A stretch of 64,000 nt of DNA from Channallabes apus (taxonomy: Eukaryota > Chordata > Actinopteri > Siluriformes > Clariidae): the NCBI GenBank assembly GCA_030522415.1, contig CM060127.1, positions 17,317,314-17,381,313 on the forward strand, written 5' to 3'. Within the stretch, counting starts at the first letter, position 1. Every line of letters begins with the position of its first letter. The notes under the pieces were generated by a model. The model worked only from the letters and a program-made list of their open reading frames with translations. It had not been told where the DNA came from and made no database searches. The position numbers were made by a program, and so were the translations under genes. Shown piece after piece: positions 1 to 12,300 of this stretch.

Positions 1-96
1 CCCACCACAGAGCATTTCAGACACAAGCAAAACTCAGTGAGCCATAAAATCACTCAAATCACTGATTTCAAAAACTTCACTTTTCAAAAAAGTTCA

Positions 97-102
97 GTTT
101 AA
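97..102 (-). terminator. snrpd1: Probable poly(A) signal of snrpd1 (ATTAAA)
   Basis: Read on the minus strand, ATTAAA lies about 130 nt past the snrpd1 stop. The 3' UTR between them is very rich in homopolymer T/A tracts (plus positions about 144-220). This is the only standard-type signal seen before the window edge; the cleavage site is not visible. Confidence 0.55.
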
Positions 103-232
103 TGTACAAAAGGAACATGAATCAGTATTTCCAAATGAAAAAAAGAAGAAGAAAAAAAAAAAAAAAAAAAAAGTCCTGTACACACTGGAGGGAAAAAAGA
201 AAAGAAAAAAAAAAAAAAACAGATCAAACGAT

Positions 233-3200
233 TTATCTTCTCGGTCCACCTCTTCCACGTCCTCTTCCTCTGCCACGTCCTCTCCCTCTTCCTCGCCCAC
301 GGCCAGCCACTGCAACAAAGACAAGAGTTGAACTTAAATCAGCATCAGTTTGGGTAAAATATGACCATTTGTCATTTAATCACAACTGGGATTCATTTTC
401 TATTTAATACCTCATAGTGCATTTTTACTTAATCCTTCTTCAGCACTATTAGCCATTATGGTTGCCATATGACAAAAATAACATCACAACGTAATATTCT
501 ATGAAGGTTCTTATAAAAATAATGCCTTAAAAATTATACTTGCAATACATCTCAGAATTTTACTGTCATGCTATTAATCGTGGTTTTGCTATTTTAATAA
601 TATAACTGAGCTGTACATGCCACCATCTTGTTTCCAATGATGACTACATAGAGTAGACCTTAACAGTCACATAGAAAAAACAGTGCAATTTACAAACAGA
701 CATTTTGAGCTCTAAAATCTGTTGACTGCCCATTCAAATTTATTTTTAGGCAAGTTAATTTGATTTAAAGTATCAAAGTTTAATCAAGCAGAAATACTAA
801 TTTCTTTCTGAAAACTACTAATGATAAAAAGTAAAATGCTTGGTAACTTGTTTGTTACATGTCAGATTTCATAGGAAGCAATAATTTTTTATCACTTTCC
901 GCTCCATACTCCAGTCTGATATGACAGTATTACACCATACTAGGGCTGCACGATATATCGAAAAAAAGATCGTTATCGCGATAATGGCATTTAACCATAT
1001 CGCAAAGAGTTGCGATAAATACTTTATTTGCCAAGCATTTGTGTGTCCAAATTTGACCAATCAGATGGGCCCTTAATATGTTTATACCCGCTTATATATA
1101 TATATAATTTATATCTTTATACTTCATTCTGTCACGAACTAAGCCCGGATGATCAGAAGACTTAGCGATTAGCCGTTAGCCCTTTGTAGCGTGGACGGTA
1201 AACCCAAACGCGGAAGCGAGTAGGCAGGATAACATGGCAAATTAGTCTAAGGACTCTCACATTTAACCCGCGTCCTATAAACACACACTCGAATCAGAAA
1301 GTAAACAATCTGAACCGACATGGTGAACTCAGTGACTAAGCTGTATGCAATGCTTTGTTTACTCCTCTTATACTTCCGGGTTTGCGCCCGCATTACTTCC
1401 GGGTCCTAGTGCCGGTCGCGGAGCGAGTGTGTGTGTGTGACAAAGTATTTTTTAAATTTCATTTTTGAAAAAAAAAAAAAAAAAAAAAAAAAAACAGGCA
1501 AGCCAAAGAGAATTTTTTTTAAATGCTCTTGTTTTAAGACACTATTGATGAGTGTATGGTTACATGTAAATAAAAAGTCATGTTTGAAAGTAATTCATAT
1601 TGTGTTGGCAGGTTTATAGTAACAGCAAACCAGAAGTCAGAATATCTGCTGAGGGTTTTAAGTCATTCATAGTGTTTTGAAGTCTAAATATTTGCAACTT
1701 CCTTGACATAGTTTCTTTTTAGCCTGAATTAGATTTAATTACATCAGACGAATATCTATTACCTGTTTATTTTAGTATCATTACATATAAATAAATAAAA
1801 AAAATAAAAAAAAAGGCAATAATAATTTAAAAAAATGCATTTCTCTAGGGAAATGTTATATCGCAAGAAATATCGTTATGGCAGTATTCAACAATATCGC
1901 ATATCTTCCTAATATCGTGCAGCCCTACTCCATACAACCGTAAACTTAAAAAGCAACAATCACACACAAGTATTTGCAAAAGACACAGGCGTGCTGCATT
2001 TTCTGAAAAAACCTTCATGACACAATTACATATTAAAAAGTAATATAAAGCGTTATTTTCAGGTTCGAGCTCTGTCCCTGGCTTTGAACTCACCCGCCTC
2101 CCTCTTTTTCGACTTAATCTTGGGCTCAATGTCAACCAGCAGGGTGTCGAGGGGAAGGCTGTCGGGCAGGATGAAGTAGCGGATGTTGTTGCCGCGGATG
2201 CTCAAGGACTCAAGCTGGGTGGGCTCTCTGTTTTTCAGGGTCATCTTCACAGCTTTCAGGTGAGTGTTCATACTTACATCAACACCTGATTAGGGTGAAG
2301 CGGGGTGGGGGGTGAAACAATCGACATTTAATATAAAGATTTTTTGAGTGGAAATTATTCTTAAGCACTAAACTTTAGTCTTACAGCAGTGACAAGTTAA
2401 TACACATGATACCTGTGATAGTGCCATGGACCTGGGTGCCATTCTTCAGCTCAATGGTAACCGTTTCATGGCTCAATTTCATCAAAAATCTGCAGCATGG
2501 AAACAGAACCAGCGTTATTCATATAAAACAGACACAAAGCCACAAACCAGCCAGGTTCCATAGGTACAGGAGTTCTGCCTGTCCCATACAGATCAGTGTC
2601 ACAGCGATCCATCATTCCAGTTTCAAATAATCAGCTCAGTAACAGCGCTTCCTGAGTGACATTAAAGCAGGACAACACCAAAATATGCAGTACATGCGGG
2701 TTTGCAGGATTAAGCTTGAGAAGCTTAATTTCATGTTTCGCTGTCTACGCGTGCATCAAATCAAAGTAGTGATCTGGGTCAGATCTAAACTCCAAAGTGA
2801 AATTTTTGCTTTGGACATTTAATCCAAACAAACCCAGCTCTCTCACTCATCTGTAGTTGAGTGTTCTCAACTTTCACTTAAGACAAGTTATATATTTAAC
2901 AATTTACAATATAAATTATCTGGTTCTCACTCATTTTTACAGCAGCCATTTTTAAATCCAGTCCTAGAGTGCAGATGTTGTGCACAGTTTGTTATTGAAC
3001 ATTTACACACTAACCCTGGCAATGAACAGATTAGTTAAACGATAATTTCAACAATCATGGCTATGGGTTACTGACCTGGTTAACTGAATCCTAAATCACC
3101 TTTGTCTGGGCACCAGCCTGTGCTGGAAACTGGCCCTTCAGGACTGGATCTAATCACCCCTGCTGTTCAGGGTCATGAGGGGCCTGTAGTATGTCCCAGG

Positions 3201-3917
3201 GGACTCTGGGTACAAGGTGGGTACACCCTGGATGAGGTGCCAATCCACCGCAGGGCACACACTCACTCTACGTGCAATTTTGAAAAGCTAATTACCTTGT
3301 AGGTCTTTGGGCTGTGGGAGGAAACCCAGCAAACACAGAAAACATGCAAACCAACCACACACAGACCAAGGAGGTGCGAGTCCGCAGCGGCCCCTATGTT
3401 CGTCTGTTAGGATCAACTTATACCTTTACATAGGATTATTTATTTCAAATGAACGGTGTACTTACAGTAGTGCAGTGTGGCTGAGAAGTAGTTTAGTGCT
3501 GCAAACTTTAACACTTCTTAATAAGTTATGGATGAAGCAGTGAGAGATCTTAAAAGGACTAGCGTTACTGATTAACATTGAACAGAGAGGCTGATAAAGC
3601 AGCCATAGTTGCCGGCCACACAGTTGAAATTTCAGCCAAATTTTGTGGTTTTAATTATATAGAGTCTCATACGACATTTATATATCTCCCTTTTTATTTT
3701 GCCTGTTACATACGACGGATAAAGCCACGTGTATAAAATATTTGCGTTGTTTTAATTCATTCTTCCCGCCTTCCATACAACTCGGCTAGCGTCTTAGCCA
3801 CTTAGCCGCTCATTCAAATCCAACACCATCCGACACACTCATCCACATTTTCATGCAATTAACTCCAGGATACTGTTAAACTAAAGAACAAAACTCAACT
3901 TACCGAACGAGTTTCAT
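233..3917 (-). CDS. snrpd1: Small nuclear ribonucleoprotein Sm D1, complete, 4 coding exons
   Basis: SmD1 is one of the seven Sm proteins that form the ring on U1, U2, U4 and U5 snRNA; it works in the cytoplasmic assembly step and in the nuclear spliceosome. Coding exons on the minus strand are 3904-3917 (MKLV plus two bases), 2413-2489, 2094-2285 and 233-309. They join in frame (phases 2, 1, 1) to 119 residues, the usual vertebrate length. The Sm1 motif is in exon 2 ([20 protein letters not shown]) and Sm2 in exon 3 ([20 protein letters not shown]). Exon 4 is the Gly-Arg repeat tail ending GGPRR, the stretch that is symmetrically dimethylated for SMN binding. All introns are GT-AG. The start is the only ATG giving the conserved MKLVRFL. 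The repeated GR codons show on the plus strand as a CCTCTTCC-rich run. The intron before exon 4 carries a hAT element. Identification is very secure. Confidence 0.97.
941..1927. mobile_element. Non-autonomous hAT-type element with 16-bp terminal inverted repeats
   Basis: The ends are a perfect 16-bp inverted repeat: TAGGGCTGCACGATAT at 941-956 and its reverse complement at 1912-1927. The flanks are CACCATAC (933-940) and CTCCATAC (1928-1935), an 8-bp target duplication with one mismatch, as expected for hAT transposons. The 987-bp interior has sub-terminal ATATCG-rich repeats, an A-tract at about 1469-1494 and a GC-richer core at about 1130-1440, and no transposase reading frame. It lies in the last intron of snrpd1. 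Confidence 0.8.
3117..3395 (-). mobile_element. tRNA-derived SINE copy (V-SINE/DANA/Mermaid-like), degraded
   Basis: It carries the family's recurrent blocks in antisense order: the tail 'ggggcctgtag..cccaggggact', 'gtgccaatccaccgcagggcaca', and the central 'tttgggctgtgggaggaaac'. The same blocks recur at 5630-5935, 10315-10570, 37784-38056 and 42068-42262. It lies in snrpd1 intron 1. The family name is by resemblance only. Confidence 0.65.
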
Positions 3918-4019
3918 AATGGCAATGGATTTCTTAAACTGAACCCTCTGCCGAAGTGAGGAAAAAAATTGTAGCACAAAACGACAGGAGTTCGTCAATG
4001 GCCACGGAAACACCGAGAA

Positions 4020-4045
4020 CTGCTTCCGGTCTAAAACGGAAGAAC
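4020..4045. promoter_or_regulatory. Paired ETS-like motifs in the snrpd1 promoter region
   Basis: CTTCCGG (4023-4029) and CGGAAG (4037-4042) form a small inverted pair about 110-125 bp upstream of the snrpd1 start codon. ETS/GABP-type motifs are common in TATA-less housekeeping promoters. The transcription start itself cannot be placed from sequence. Confidence 0.4.
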
Positions 4046-4216
4046 TCTTAGTGTCGACATCATGGATTTGTTGCCAGCTTGGGATAATAAACATATTTGT
4101 GATTTTAGATAGTTTTAGTCATTGTCTAGGTGAATGTGGGTTTTAAGTATAAATGTAACGTGTTATGTGTGGATTTTTTATTTTATTTTATTTTAGGTTT
4201 TTATTAAGGTAATATA

Positions 4217-5615
4217 TATAAGAAGAGTGGAAAGGCAGTTGGTCCTGATGACATACCTATGGAGGTATGGAAGTGCTGAGGGGAGGTTGAAATAGTTTCT
4301 GACTAGTCTGTTTAACAAGATTTTGGAGGGCGAGAGAATCCCAGACGAATGGAAGAGAAGTGTATTGGTGTCGATCTTCAAGAACAAGGAGGATGTGCAG
4401 AGCTGTGGCAACTACAGAGGAATAAAGTTGATAAGCCATACAACGAAGCTTTGGGAAAGAGTAGTGGAAGCTAGGTTTAGGGCAGAGGTGAGCATTTGTG
4501 AGCAACAATATTGTTTCTTGCCTAGAAAGAGTACAACAGATGCAGTATTTGCTTTGAGGATGCTGATGGAGAAGTACAGAGAAGGTAATAGGGAGTTGCA
4601 TTGTGTTTTTGTAGATTTAGAGAAAGCATGTGACAGGGTGCCGAGAGAGGAGCTGTGGTGTTGTATGAGGAAGTCTGGAGTGACAGAGAAGTATGTTAGA
4701 GTGGTGCAGAAGATGTATGAGAGCTGTAAGACAGGGGTGAGATGTGCTGTAGGTGTGACAGAAGAGTTCAAGCTGGAGGTGGATCTGCATCAAGGATCGG
4801 CTCTAAGCCCCTTCATGTTTGCTCTGGTGATGGATAGGATGACAGATGAGGTTAGACAGGAGTCTCCATGGACAATGATGTTTGCAGATGACATTGTGCT
4901 TTGTAGCGAGAGCAGGAAACAGGTGGAGGAAAATCTAGAGAGATGGAGGTATGAAGGTTAGCCATAGCAAGACAGAATACATGTGTGTGAATGAGAGGAA
5001 CCTAAGCGGAATGTTAAGGCTTTTCAGGGAGCAGAGGTAAAGAGGGTGCAGGACTTATGTCCAAAGCAACGGAGAGTGTGGAAAGGAGGTGAAGAGGCGG
5101 GTACAGGCAGGTTGGGTGGAGAAAAGTGTCAGGTGTATTATGTGACAAAAGAGTATCAGCGAGAATGAAAGGAAAGGTGTTTAAAACAGTGGTGAGACCA
5201 GCAATTCTCTATGGCTTAGAGACAGTGGCACTGAAGAAAAGACAGGAGGCAGAGTTAGAAGTAGCAAAGATGAAGATGTTGAGGTTCTGTTTGGGAGTAA
5301 CAAGGATGGATAGGATCAAGAATGAGTTCATCAGAGGGAAAACCCATGATATTTTGGAGATAAAGTCAGAGAGGATAGATTGAGGTGGTTTGGACATGTT
5401 CAGAGGAGAGATTGCGACCATTTTGGTAGAAGGATGCTCACAATCTTGGAACTGCCAGGCAGGAGGTCTAAAGAGGAGATTTATGGATGCAGTGAGAGAG
5501 GACATGAAGTTAGTTGGGGTGAGAGAAGAGGAAGCAGAGGATAGGGTTAGGTGGAGGCAGATGATTCGCTGTGGCGACCACTGAAAGGAATTAGCCGAAA
5601 GACAAAGAAGAATTT
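4217..5615 (+). mobile_element. 5'-truncated non-LTR retrotransposon (RTE-like LINE) with broken reverse transcriptase
   Basis: Translation begins inside the reverse transcriptase fingers (GKAVGPDDIPMEVWKC), continues through IFKNKEDVQSCGNYRGIKLI and DLEKACDRVPREELW, and reaches the catalytic FADDIVLCSES at about 4879-4911. After that the frame is lost. The thumb and C-terminal region resumes in other frames (SGVLCDKRVSARMKGKVFKT at about 5126; MDMFRGEI at about 5390; RWRQMIRCGDH ending near 5583). The longest open piece is 4323-4961, 212 residues. It lacks the endonuclease region, so it is a dead 5'-truncated copy. The clade call (RTE-like) is a judgement from the overall protein pattern. 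It fills most of the space between snrpd1 and clptm1l. Confidence 0.85.
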
Positions 5616-5629
5616 TGGTGTTAAAATAG

Positions 5630-5935
5630 TCAGCTGTCGTCATCTATACCGCTTAATCCTGTATTCAGGGTTGCAGGGGCCTGCAGCCTATCCCAGGAGA
5701 CTTAGGGAACGAGGCACGGTACACCCTGGACAGGGTGCCAATCCATTGCAGGCAATTTGGGAACACCAATGAGCCTAATCTGCAGGTCTTTGGACTGTGG
5801 GAGGAAACCAGAGTACCCGGAGGAAACCAACCAAGAACGGGGAGAACATGCATACTCAGCCAGGAATCGAATCCAGAACCTGGAGATGCAAGGCAACAGT
5901 GCTAACCACAAAGCCACCGAGCCGCCTAAATAAAA
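5630..5935 (-). mobile_element. tRNA-derived SINE copy (V-SINE/DANA/Mermaid-like)
   Basis: This is one of the better-kept copies. It has the tail 'gggcctgcagcctatcccaggag', 'gggtgccaatccattgcagg', the central 'tttggactgtgggaggaaac', and a tRNA-like head in antisense with the B-box complement 'ggaatcgaatcc' at about 5863-5874 and the antisense head ending 'aagccaccgagccgcc' at about 5913-5928. It abuts the 3' end of the LINE. Confidence 0.75.
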
Positions 5936-6004
5936 TATATATGTCCTGCAATACTGCAAAACAATGTAGGTCAGCAGGGCATTATTTTGGTTTCGAGGGT
6001 TTGT

Positions 6005-6377
6005 AAATTCAAATCTGGCAACCCGGAAAAGAACCTCAACGCGGAAGTTACAACACGGCTCTGAGTGTAAACCCGGAAGCACGAAACGCTTAAAAAAATA
6101 ATCATATAGCTTTGTGTTTATTCTCCTCCCCGGTGTGTTGTGCGCGGTATTTTGGGATTAAAGATCTTCCAGAGGATTGCGAAGGAGCTTTGTGAGGATG
6201 ATGTTGGGCGTTTAGGCGGTGATGAAGCATCAGGACTTAATCCTTACGTGTCACAAGCTGCGCGTGCCGCAGCAGCACTGGCATGCCGGGTAACCCGGGT
6301 CACGTCATGTGTGTGTGAGTTCTACAGAGCAGTATTAATCCAGTTTTATCCACTTCTGATATTTGAGGAGAACAGGC
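6005..6377 (+). promoter_or_regulatory. clptm1l: clptm1l promoter / 5' leader with ETS-like motifs and short upstream ORFs
   Basis: Between the SINE and the start codon lie repeated ETS-type motifs (CCGGAAA near 6022, GCGGAAG near 6041, CCGGAAGC near 6073). There is no TATA box. If transcription starts near 6070-6130, the leader holds three short upstream ORFs: ATG at 6198 (5 codons), ATG at 6222 (23 codons) and ATG at 6307 (3 codons). All end before the main start at 6378. Their use in translation control is only a possibility. Confidence 0.45.
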
Positions 6378-9300
6378 ATGTTTCAGAAGACCTCTCTGAC
6401 CACCATCATAGTGGGGGTCTTCATCGTGTACGTGCTGCACACGTGCTGGGTGATGTACGGCATCGTGTACACCAAACCCTGTGACAAGCCCAGCAGTGAC
6501 ACCTGCGTCAGCCCTTATCTGGCAGGGAAACCTCGGCTGCAGGTCAGCATCATGCACCCCTTCACTTTGTCTTCTCCTTGTGTGTATTACCATCTGTGTG
6601 AGCGTGTGTTTGTGTGTGGTGAGAGGAGTAACAGCTGGAACTAGCCTTACAGATGTGTTCTCATGATCCTGATGTGTACAGATGAGCATCTACACGGCGC
6701 TGCGTGCCAATGCTGATGGAGGACACACACTCATCCACAGGGAAGAGGATTTCGATGTGCACAGCAAATTTGAGAGGTAAAATGGCCCGGAAAACACAAT
6801 AAATAATTCCACTCTGTATTCCTTTGTAAGGGGACCTTGGTGGCTCAGTGGTGGTTTTCTCACCTACCACTTTTCTCACTTACCATGGCTTTGATTCCTG
6901 GGGTTTGTGGGTACTGAGTGGGAATCGAACCAATGGTAGGTGAGAAAACTATCATGGGTTCGATTTTCTCACCTACCATGGGTTCGATTCCCAGCCAGTA
7001 CCCACAAGCCCCAGGAACTGGACGCAGTGCCGGTCAGAAGCACAGATAAAAATGCGTCAGGAAGGCCTCCAAGTGGCGCAGTGGTAAAGTGCTCGCCCTA
7101 TCATACGGAGATCGCTGGTTCGGTTCCCAGGTGATGCTGTAACCTCTAACAGCCGGAGGTCTCGCTGAGCTCTCTCAGTGGTTAGGGATGAGAGGTCCTT
7201 AATGCTCCCACAGTAATCACGGCTCTACGCCAGTCTGTGAGCTTGAGCACGCAGAGGGAGCGGATAGCACTGTCCTCCGAGTGTATTACGTTGCCCCCAA
7301 CGGTGCGTGAGAGAGCAGTTCGAAAAAAAGAGTGTCACGTGGTTCGGAGGAAACCAAAAAAATAAAGAAAATGCATCAGGAATGGTATTTGGCGTTAAAA
7401 CCTGTGCGGATCGGATGGACAGCTCAGTAGTTCTTTATTGGTAATTGTAACCTTTTTGAACACACACAAGTTCCTGTTATCACAAACTCTACATCCAGTT
7501 GTGGCATCACAACCCATTATTGATTTCCTCTTTTCCAAAGTGACCAAGACAAAAAAGAAAAACAAACACAGCTCAACAGTTTACTAAGAAGTAAACTGGA
7601 ACCTTTCTCAGGAGACTTGGGGTACAAAGTGGGGGACGGAGTGCAAGTCCATTTCATGACACATATATACACACATTCACATGCTATGGTCAATTTGGGA
7701 ATGACAATTAGCTTAATCTGGACTGTGGGAGGACTGGACTGAGCACCTGGAACCTCGAACCTGGACCCTGGAGTTGTAAGGTTTTATTTTAACACGTATG
7801 TAGTCAAGATAATTTTTTTTTTAAGTGTCCCCTGACCAAGAAGACCTCATACTATTTATCATGACACTCACAACGACCTTAACAGTTGTGTGAAATGATT
7901 AAATAAACTGATCATTAGACAAATATTTTAACCGTTTTATTTTATCTGATTTTTTTTTTCTTTCTTTGAAGGTTAATAAACGTGTCTCTGCCGAAGAAGA
8001 CACGGAAGAATGGAACTCTATACGGAATGGTGTTTGTTCATCAAGCAGGAGTGTCTCCGTGGCAGGATCCACGCCAGGTGCATCTGGTCACACAGCTCAC
8101 CACCTACATGCTGCCCAAACCCCCGGAGGTCAGCCTGATCACCGGCCAGGAGCTGCCTCGGGTGAGACGCCATGTTTGCACTTGTATTTTTTGTAGTCTT
8201 TTTCCTGCAGCCACCAAATTGTGACCGAGTATGAATCTTGTCACCCGGCAGCAGGAGCAGAGAACCCCTGGGGGGGATGGAGAGGTGGACCGACCCGTCT
8301 CTCATTGGCGCTCCCGTCTCACACTGAACATCGTTGCTGAGAACTTCATGTTTGACCGAGAGGCCATACCGAGTGATGTGCATCGCTATATGAGAGTGTA
8401 AGCCTCCTTAAGTACACTTAGATTCCTAGAAGACGGGGCTTATCGTGAGCCGTTTGGATTTGGAAGCGTGGGAATCTCGGCTGCTTTCTTTCTAATAGTT
8501 CAGCACTAAGTTAAAGTGATTAAAGGAGGATGTTTAGATGGTTCTGAATTAACATTCCAAGTAACAACTGTCAGACTCTCCCGTCACACAGAGACAGCGC
8601 TTTCTTTGTTTCTTGCTAGCTTGCTGTTTTGCTTTTGGTTTGCTTCTGTATTACTTTCTCTTGTGCTTTATTGCCATAGTTCCTCATTCCTTTCTTGCTT
8701 TTTTCCCCTCATCTTTTTGCTTGCCTTCTTGCTGTACTTGCTGTACATTATAAGACTTTAGTGACGTTTAGTGAAAAACCCAAGTAAGAAAATCTCGTTG
8801 GATTTTCGCATTTCCAATTTTCTTCATATGCAACTTCCCACAAAAAACAATAAACTAAATCTTGCTGTGTATTTTACATGGATGGCTGAATTTCTCCAGT
8901 TTCTGCCAGCAACCTTTGCTTTAAAAACAGACGAGGTGCTGACGTGTGTTAACTGCACTCAAACTGGGATTTTCATTTAGACCTGGAGGAGGAACGCGCT
9001 CACATAGTGTATTTGCAAACACTAGGAGGTTTAAATTGTAACCTTTGTAGATTGAGGCATATTAGATCAGTCTAGACTAGAATGGTACATGATCTCATAT
9101 TCAGTTACGCCATTCATTCATAAATCAGCCTGTCCTTCTTATATAAAGCCTATTTAAATGACCGGTGGCACGATGGCTTAGTTGGTTAGCAGTGTCGCCT
9201 TGCACTGGCGCAGGTTTGATTCCCGCCTCGAGTCTGTGTGCATGGAGTTTGCATGTTGGCTCTGATTTTCAGTCCAGTCCCTGTACCAACCCAATTCCAG

Positions 9301-12300
9301 TGCCATTATATTACACCATTCAGGATCCCCTTTGATATGAACTTTCATAAGGACAAAGTGCGATTAAGCAATACAGTAATCTCAATGCAGCATAAAAATG
9401 TAATGTTGACTAAACTTTTGATCAGCCAGGAGTATTAACTCTTAACATGATAAAACGTTCAGAGTTAAAGTGTAGCGAAAAAAGTGACAGAAGAAATTTT
9501 TTGTTTCTTAAACAATACAGTGACGTACATTTCAGTCAAGCGTATAGACATATCTATCAGACATATCTGCTGAGGTTGTTGCATAAAAATGTGTTCTCGC
9601 TTCGTTAATTTAATCTGCATCATTTTGTTTAATTTAATATGAAGAAATGTATGGTCAAGACTTTTGCACAGCACTGCACGTTTTAACAGAACCGTGCCTT
9701 GTGTCCTGTCTGGTTTTTAGGTATCAGAGTGGGAAGAAGTTTGTGTACCTGCCTCTGCTGTTTATAGACGAGCTGAGTAACCGAGTGAAAGATTTGGTGG
9801 TACGTGTCTCCCTGATTTCAGTGTGAGATTAATTGTGTCAGAAGATGAACAGCGTGTCACGTTTATTTATATTTATTTATTTTTATTTATTTATTTTTCA
9901 GGAGATCAACAGTAGCACCACCGAGCTCCCTCTCACTATTTCGTACGACACCATCACTCTGGGAAAGCTGCGCTTCTGGATCCACATGCAGGACGCCGTG
10001 TACTCACTGCAGCAGTTCGGTGAGAAACAAAACAGGTTCCTACCTGCGTGTCATCATGACTTACGATCATGTTTAAATGACGTCACCTAAAGAGATTAAG
10101 TGTGCTGAATGTCGGTTTCAGTCTGGACATGCCCACAAGCAGGGCTTGGGTTTTAATGAATGAACGTGTATTTCATAGGTTTAGCCGAAGTGTCGAGGTA
10201 CCTTGTGTAAAATTAAAAAGAAAAGATGGAAGAATTCTCCTAGTTGGATGGATATTAATTTCTCCTGCACAAGCATTCATTCCAGCATTGCAAGTTACTG
10301 TAACACTGTAATGTTCATCATTCGTCTTCTATACCACTTATCCTGTATGAGGTCGTGGGGGGCTTGGAGCCTATGCTAGGAGACTTGTGGGGGGGCGGGG
10401 GAACAGGGTGCCAATCCATTGCAGGACACACACATACACTATATCCAATTAGCCTAATCTGCATGTCTTTGGACTGTGGGAAGAAACCGGAGTACTCAGA
10501 GGAAGCCCACCATGCACGGGGAAAACAGGGAAACTCCACACAAACAAACCCAAGGTGGGAATCGAACCATAACATTTAGTAAAACACTTTTCCATTTGGA
10601 TTAATAGCATATGATTAACAAACCACCTGGACATTCTGTAAATACCGAAAATGAACTCGGATCTCAGAGCCTGAACTCAGGTTACTGTCAGTGTGGAGGT
10701 ACTGTTTATGTCGTCCTCATGTTCATATCGGTTTCATTCCCAATATGAAACCATGTTGTTAGACAGATTGCTGTGAACGAGTGCGTCAATGTGTGCATGC
10801 ATATTGTACAGTACGTGGTATCCTAGTGTCTCATTCGTGCCTCGTGCCCACTGGGGCTCCTGGGATGGACTCAGGATCCATAGCAACCCTGACCACAATA
10901 AGGTGCCTACTGAGTACAAAACAACATAACCATAGTGGTTGATACTGTAGTAATCTCCATTTGCACCTTAGATCACCATAACAAAAGGTACAACCACAAC
11001 GCTTAACGCTGCATGTACTTTTTCGCTTCTGTAGGCTTTACTGAAAAGGATGCAGATGAAATCAAGGGCATCTTCGTGGACACCAATCTCTACTTTCTCG
11101 CCCTGACCTTCTTTGTCGCCGCGTTTCATGTAAGTACATGTATAACACCGCACAGTCTTTTCAAGTCACTTGAAACAATGTAGTAGTTTTACTGTGGTGC
11201 CTTTAAACGCGGTTGTTTTCCTCAGCTCTTATTCGACTTCCTGGCGTTTAAAAATGACATCAGCTTCTGGAAGCAGAAGAAGAGCATGGTGGGAATGTCC
11301 AGCAAAGCAGGTGACACCAGATACTTACTTTCTTTTTTCTTTATTTTATAAAAGACGTTTTCCTGTAGAGTTAGCACCTTAATCAGTACTTGTGTTGATG
11401 TGACGGTGTCCTTTCCCAGTGCTGTGGAGGTGTTTCAGCACGTTAGTGATTTTTCTCTACCTGCTGGATGAACAGACAAGCCTGCTGGTGCTCATCCCTG
11501 CTGGAATAGGATCTCTGATCGAGGTATGTCCAAACACCACACAAACACTAAGAAGAAAAGGAAAGGAAAAAAAAACGTTTGGCTAAATATATAAATAAAT
11601 TGACTCTTACGCCGTCCATTTGTTGTACTAGAATGGTGAATAAGGTTATTAATTAGCATTAGTGTAAACAAACAAAAATGCGCATGCTTACGCACGAATT
11701 CAGTGTAATACAGTAAATGTTTTCATCCTTAATATTTTGGTTTTCTTCCGCAGGTGTGGAAAGTGAAGAAAGCCTTCAAAATCTACATTTTCTGGAAGGG
11801 GATTACTCCAACGTTCATGGTCAGAGTGCAGATTTGTTGATTTTATTGATATTCATCCACACTGCTTCTTTCCAGATCAGGTCTTTCATAATCGATTGTC
11901 TTTTAATAATTGATCATTTGTCTTTCAGTTCGGCAAATCTGACGAATCCGAGAGAAGGACTGAGGAATATGACAGTTTGGTAAGAAGTGGTTAATCAGAG
12001 TTGTACCGAAAGTGTGCAATATGTGGTATAATATTCAATTATAATTATAACTGGTTGTTATTTACAGGCGATGAAATACCTGTCATACCTGCTGTACCCA
12101 CTGTGTGTGGGTGGAGCCGTTTATGCACTTGTATTTGTGAAGTATAAAAGGTAAAGTGCTTTAATTTATTATTGCTACCGCTATGCTTTGAGGTGCCAAT
12201 ATATATGGTAGTGTTTGGTTTTCGATCCCTGAATTTTGCTTGACTGTTTACTTTCTCTTGATTTGTGTGTTTTTGTTTTGTTTTTTTGGTAAAAATTTCT

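Noticed and set aside
1130..1442. Possible solo LTR (TG..CA) inside the snrpd1 hAT element
   Set aside because: The 5-bp flanks (CATTC and AAGTA) do not match, so there is no target duplication; it is more simply element interior.
7070..7140. A tRNA gene suggested by A-box and B-box
   Set aside because: No cloverleaf pairing of tRNA length; the boxes are the head of a SINE with a long body and a target duplication. The same holds for the other B-box hits (5870, 6970, 18100, 38000).
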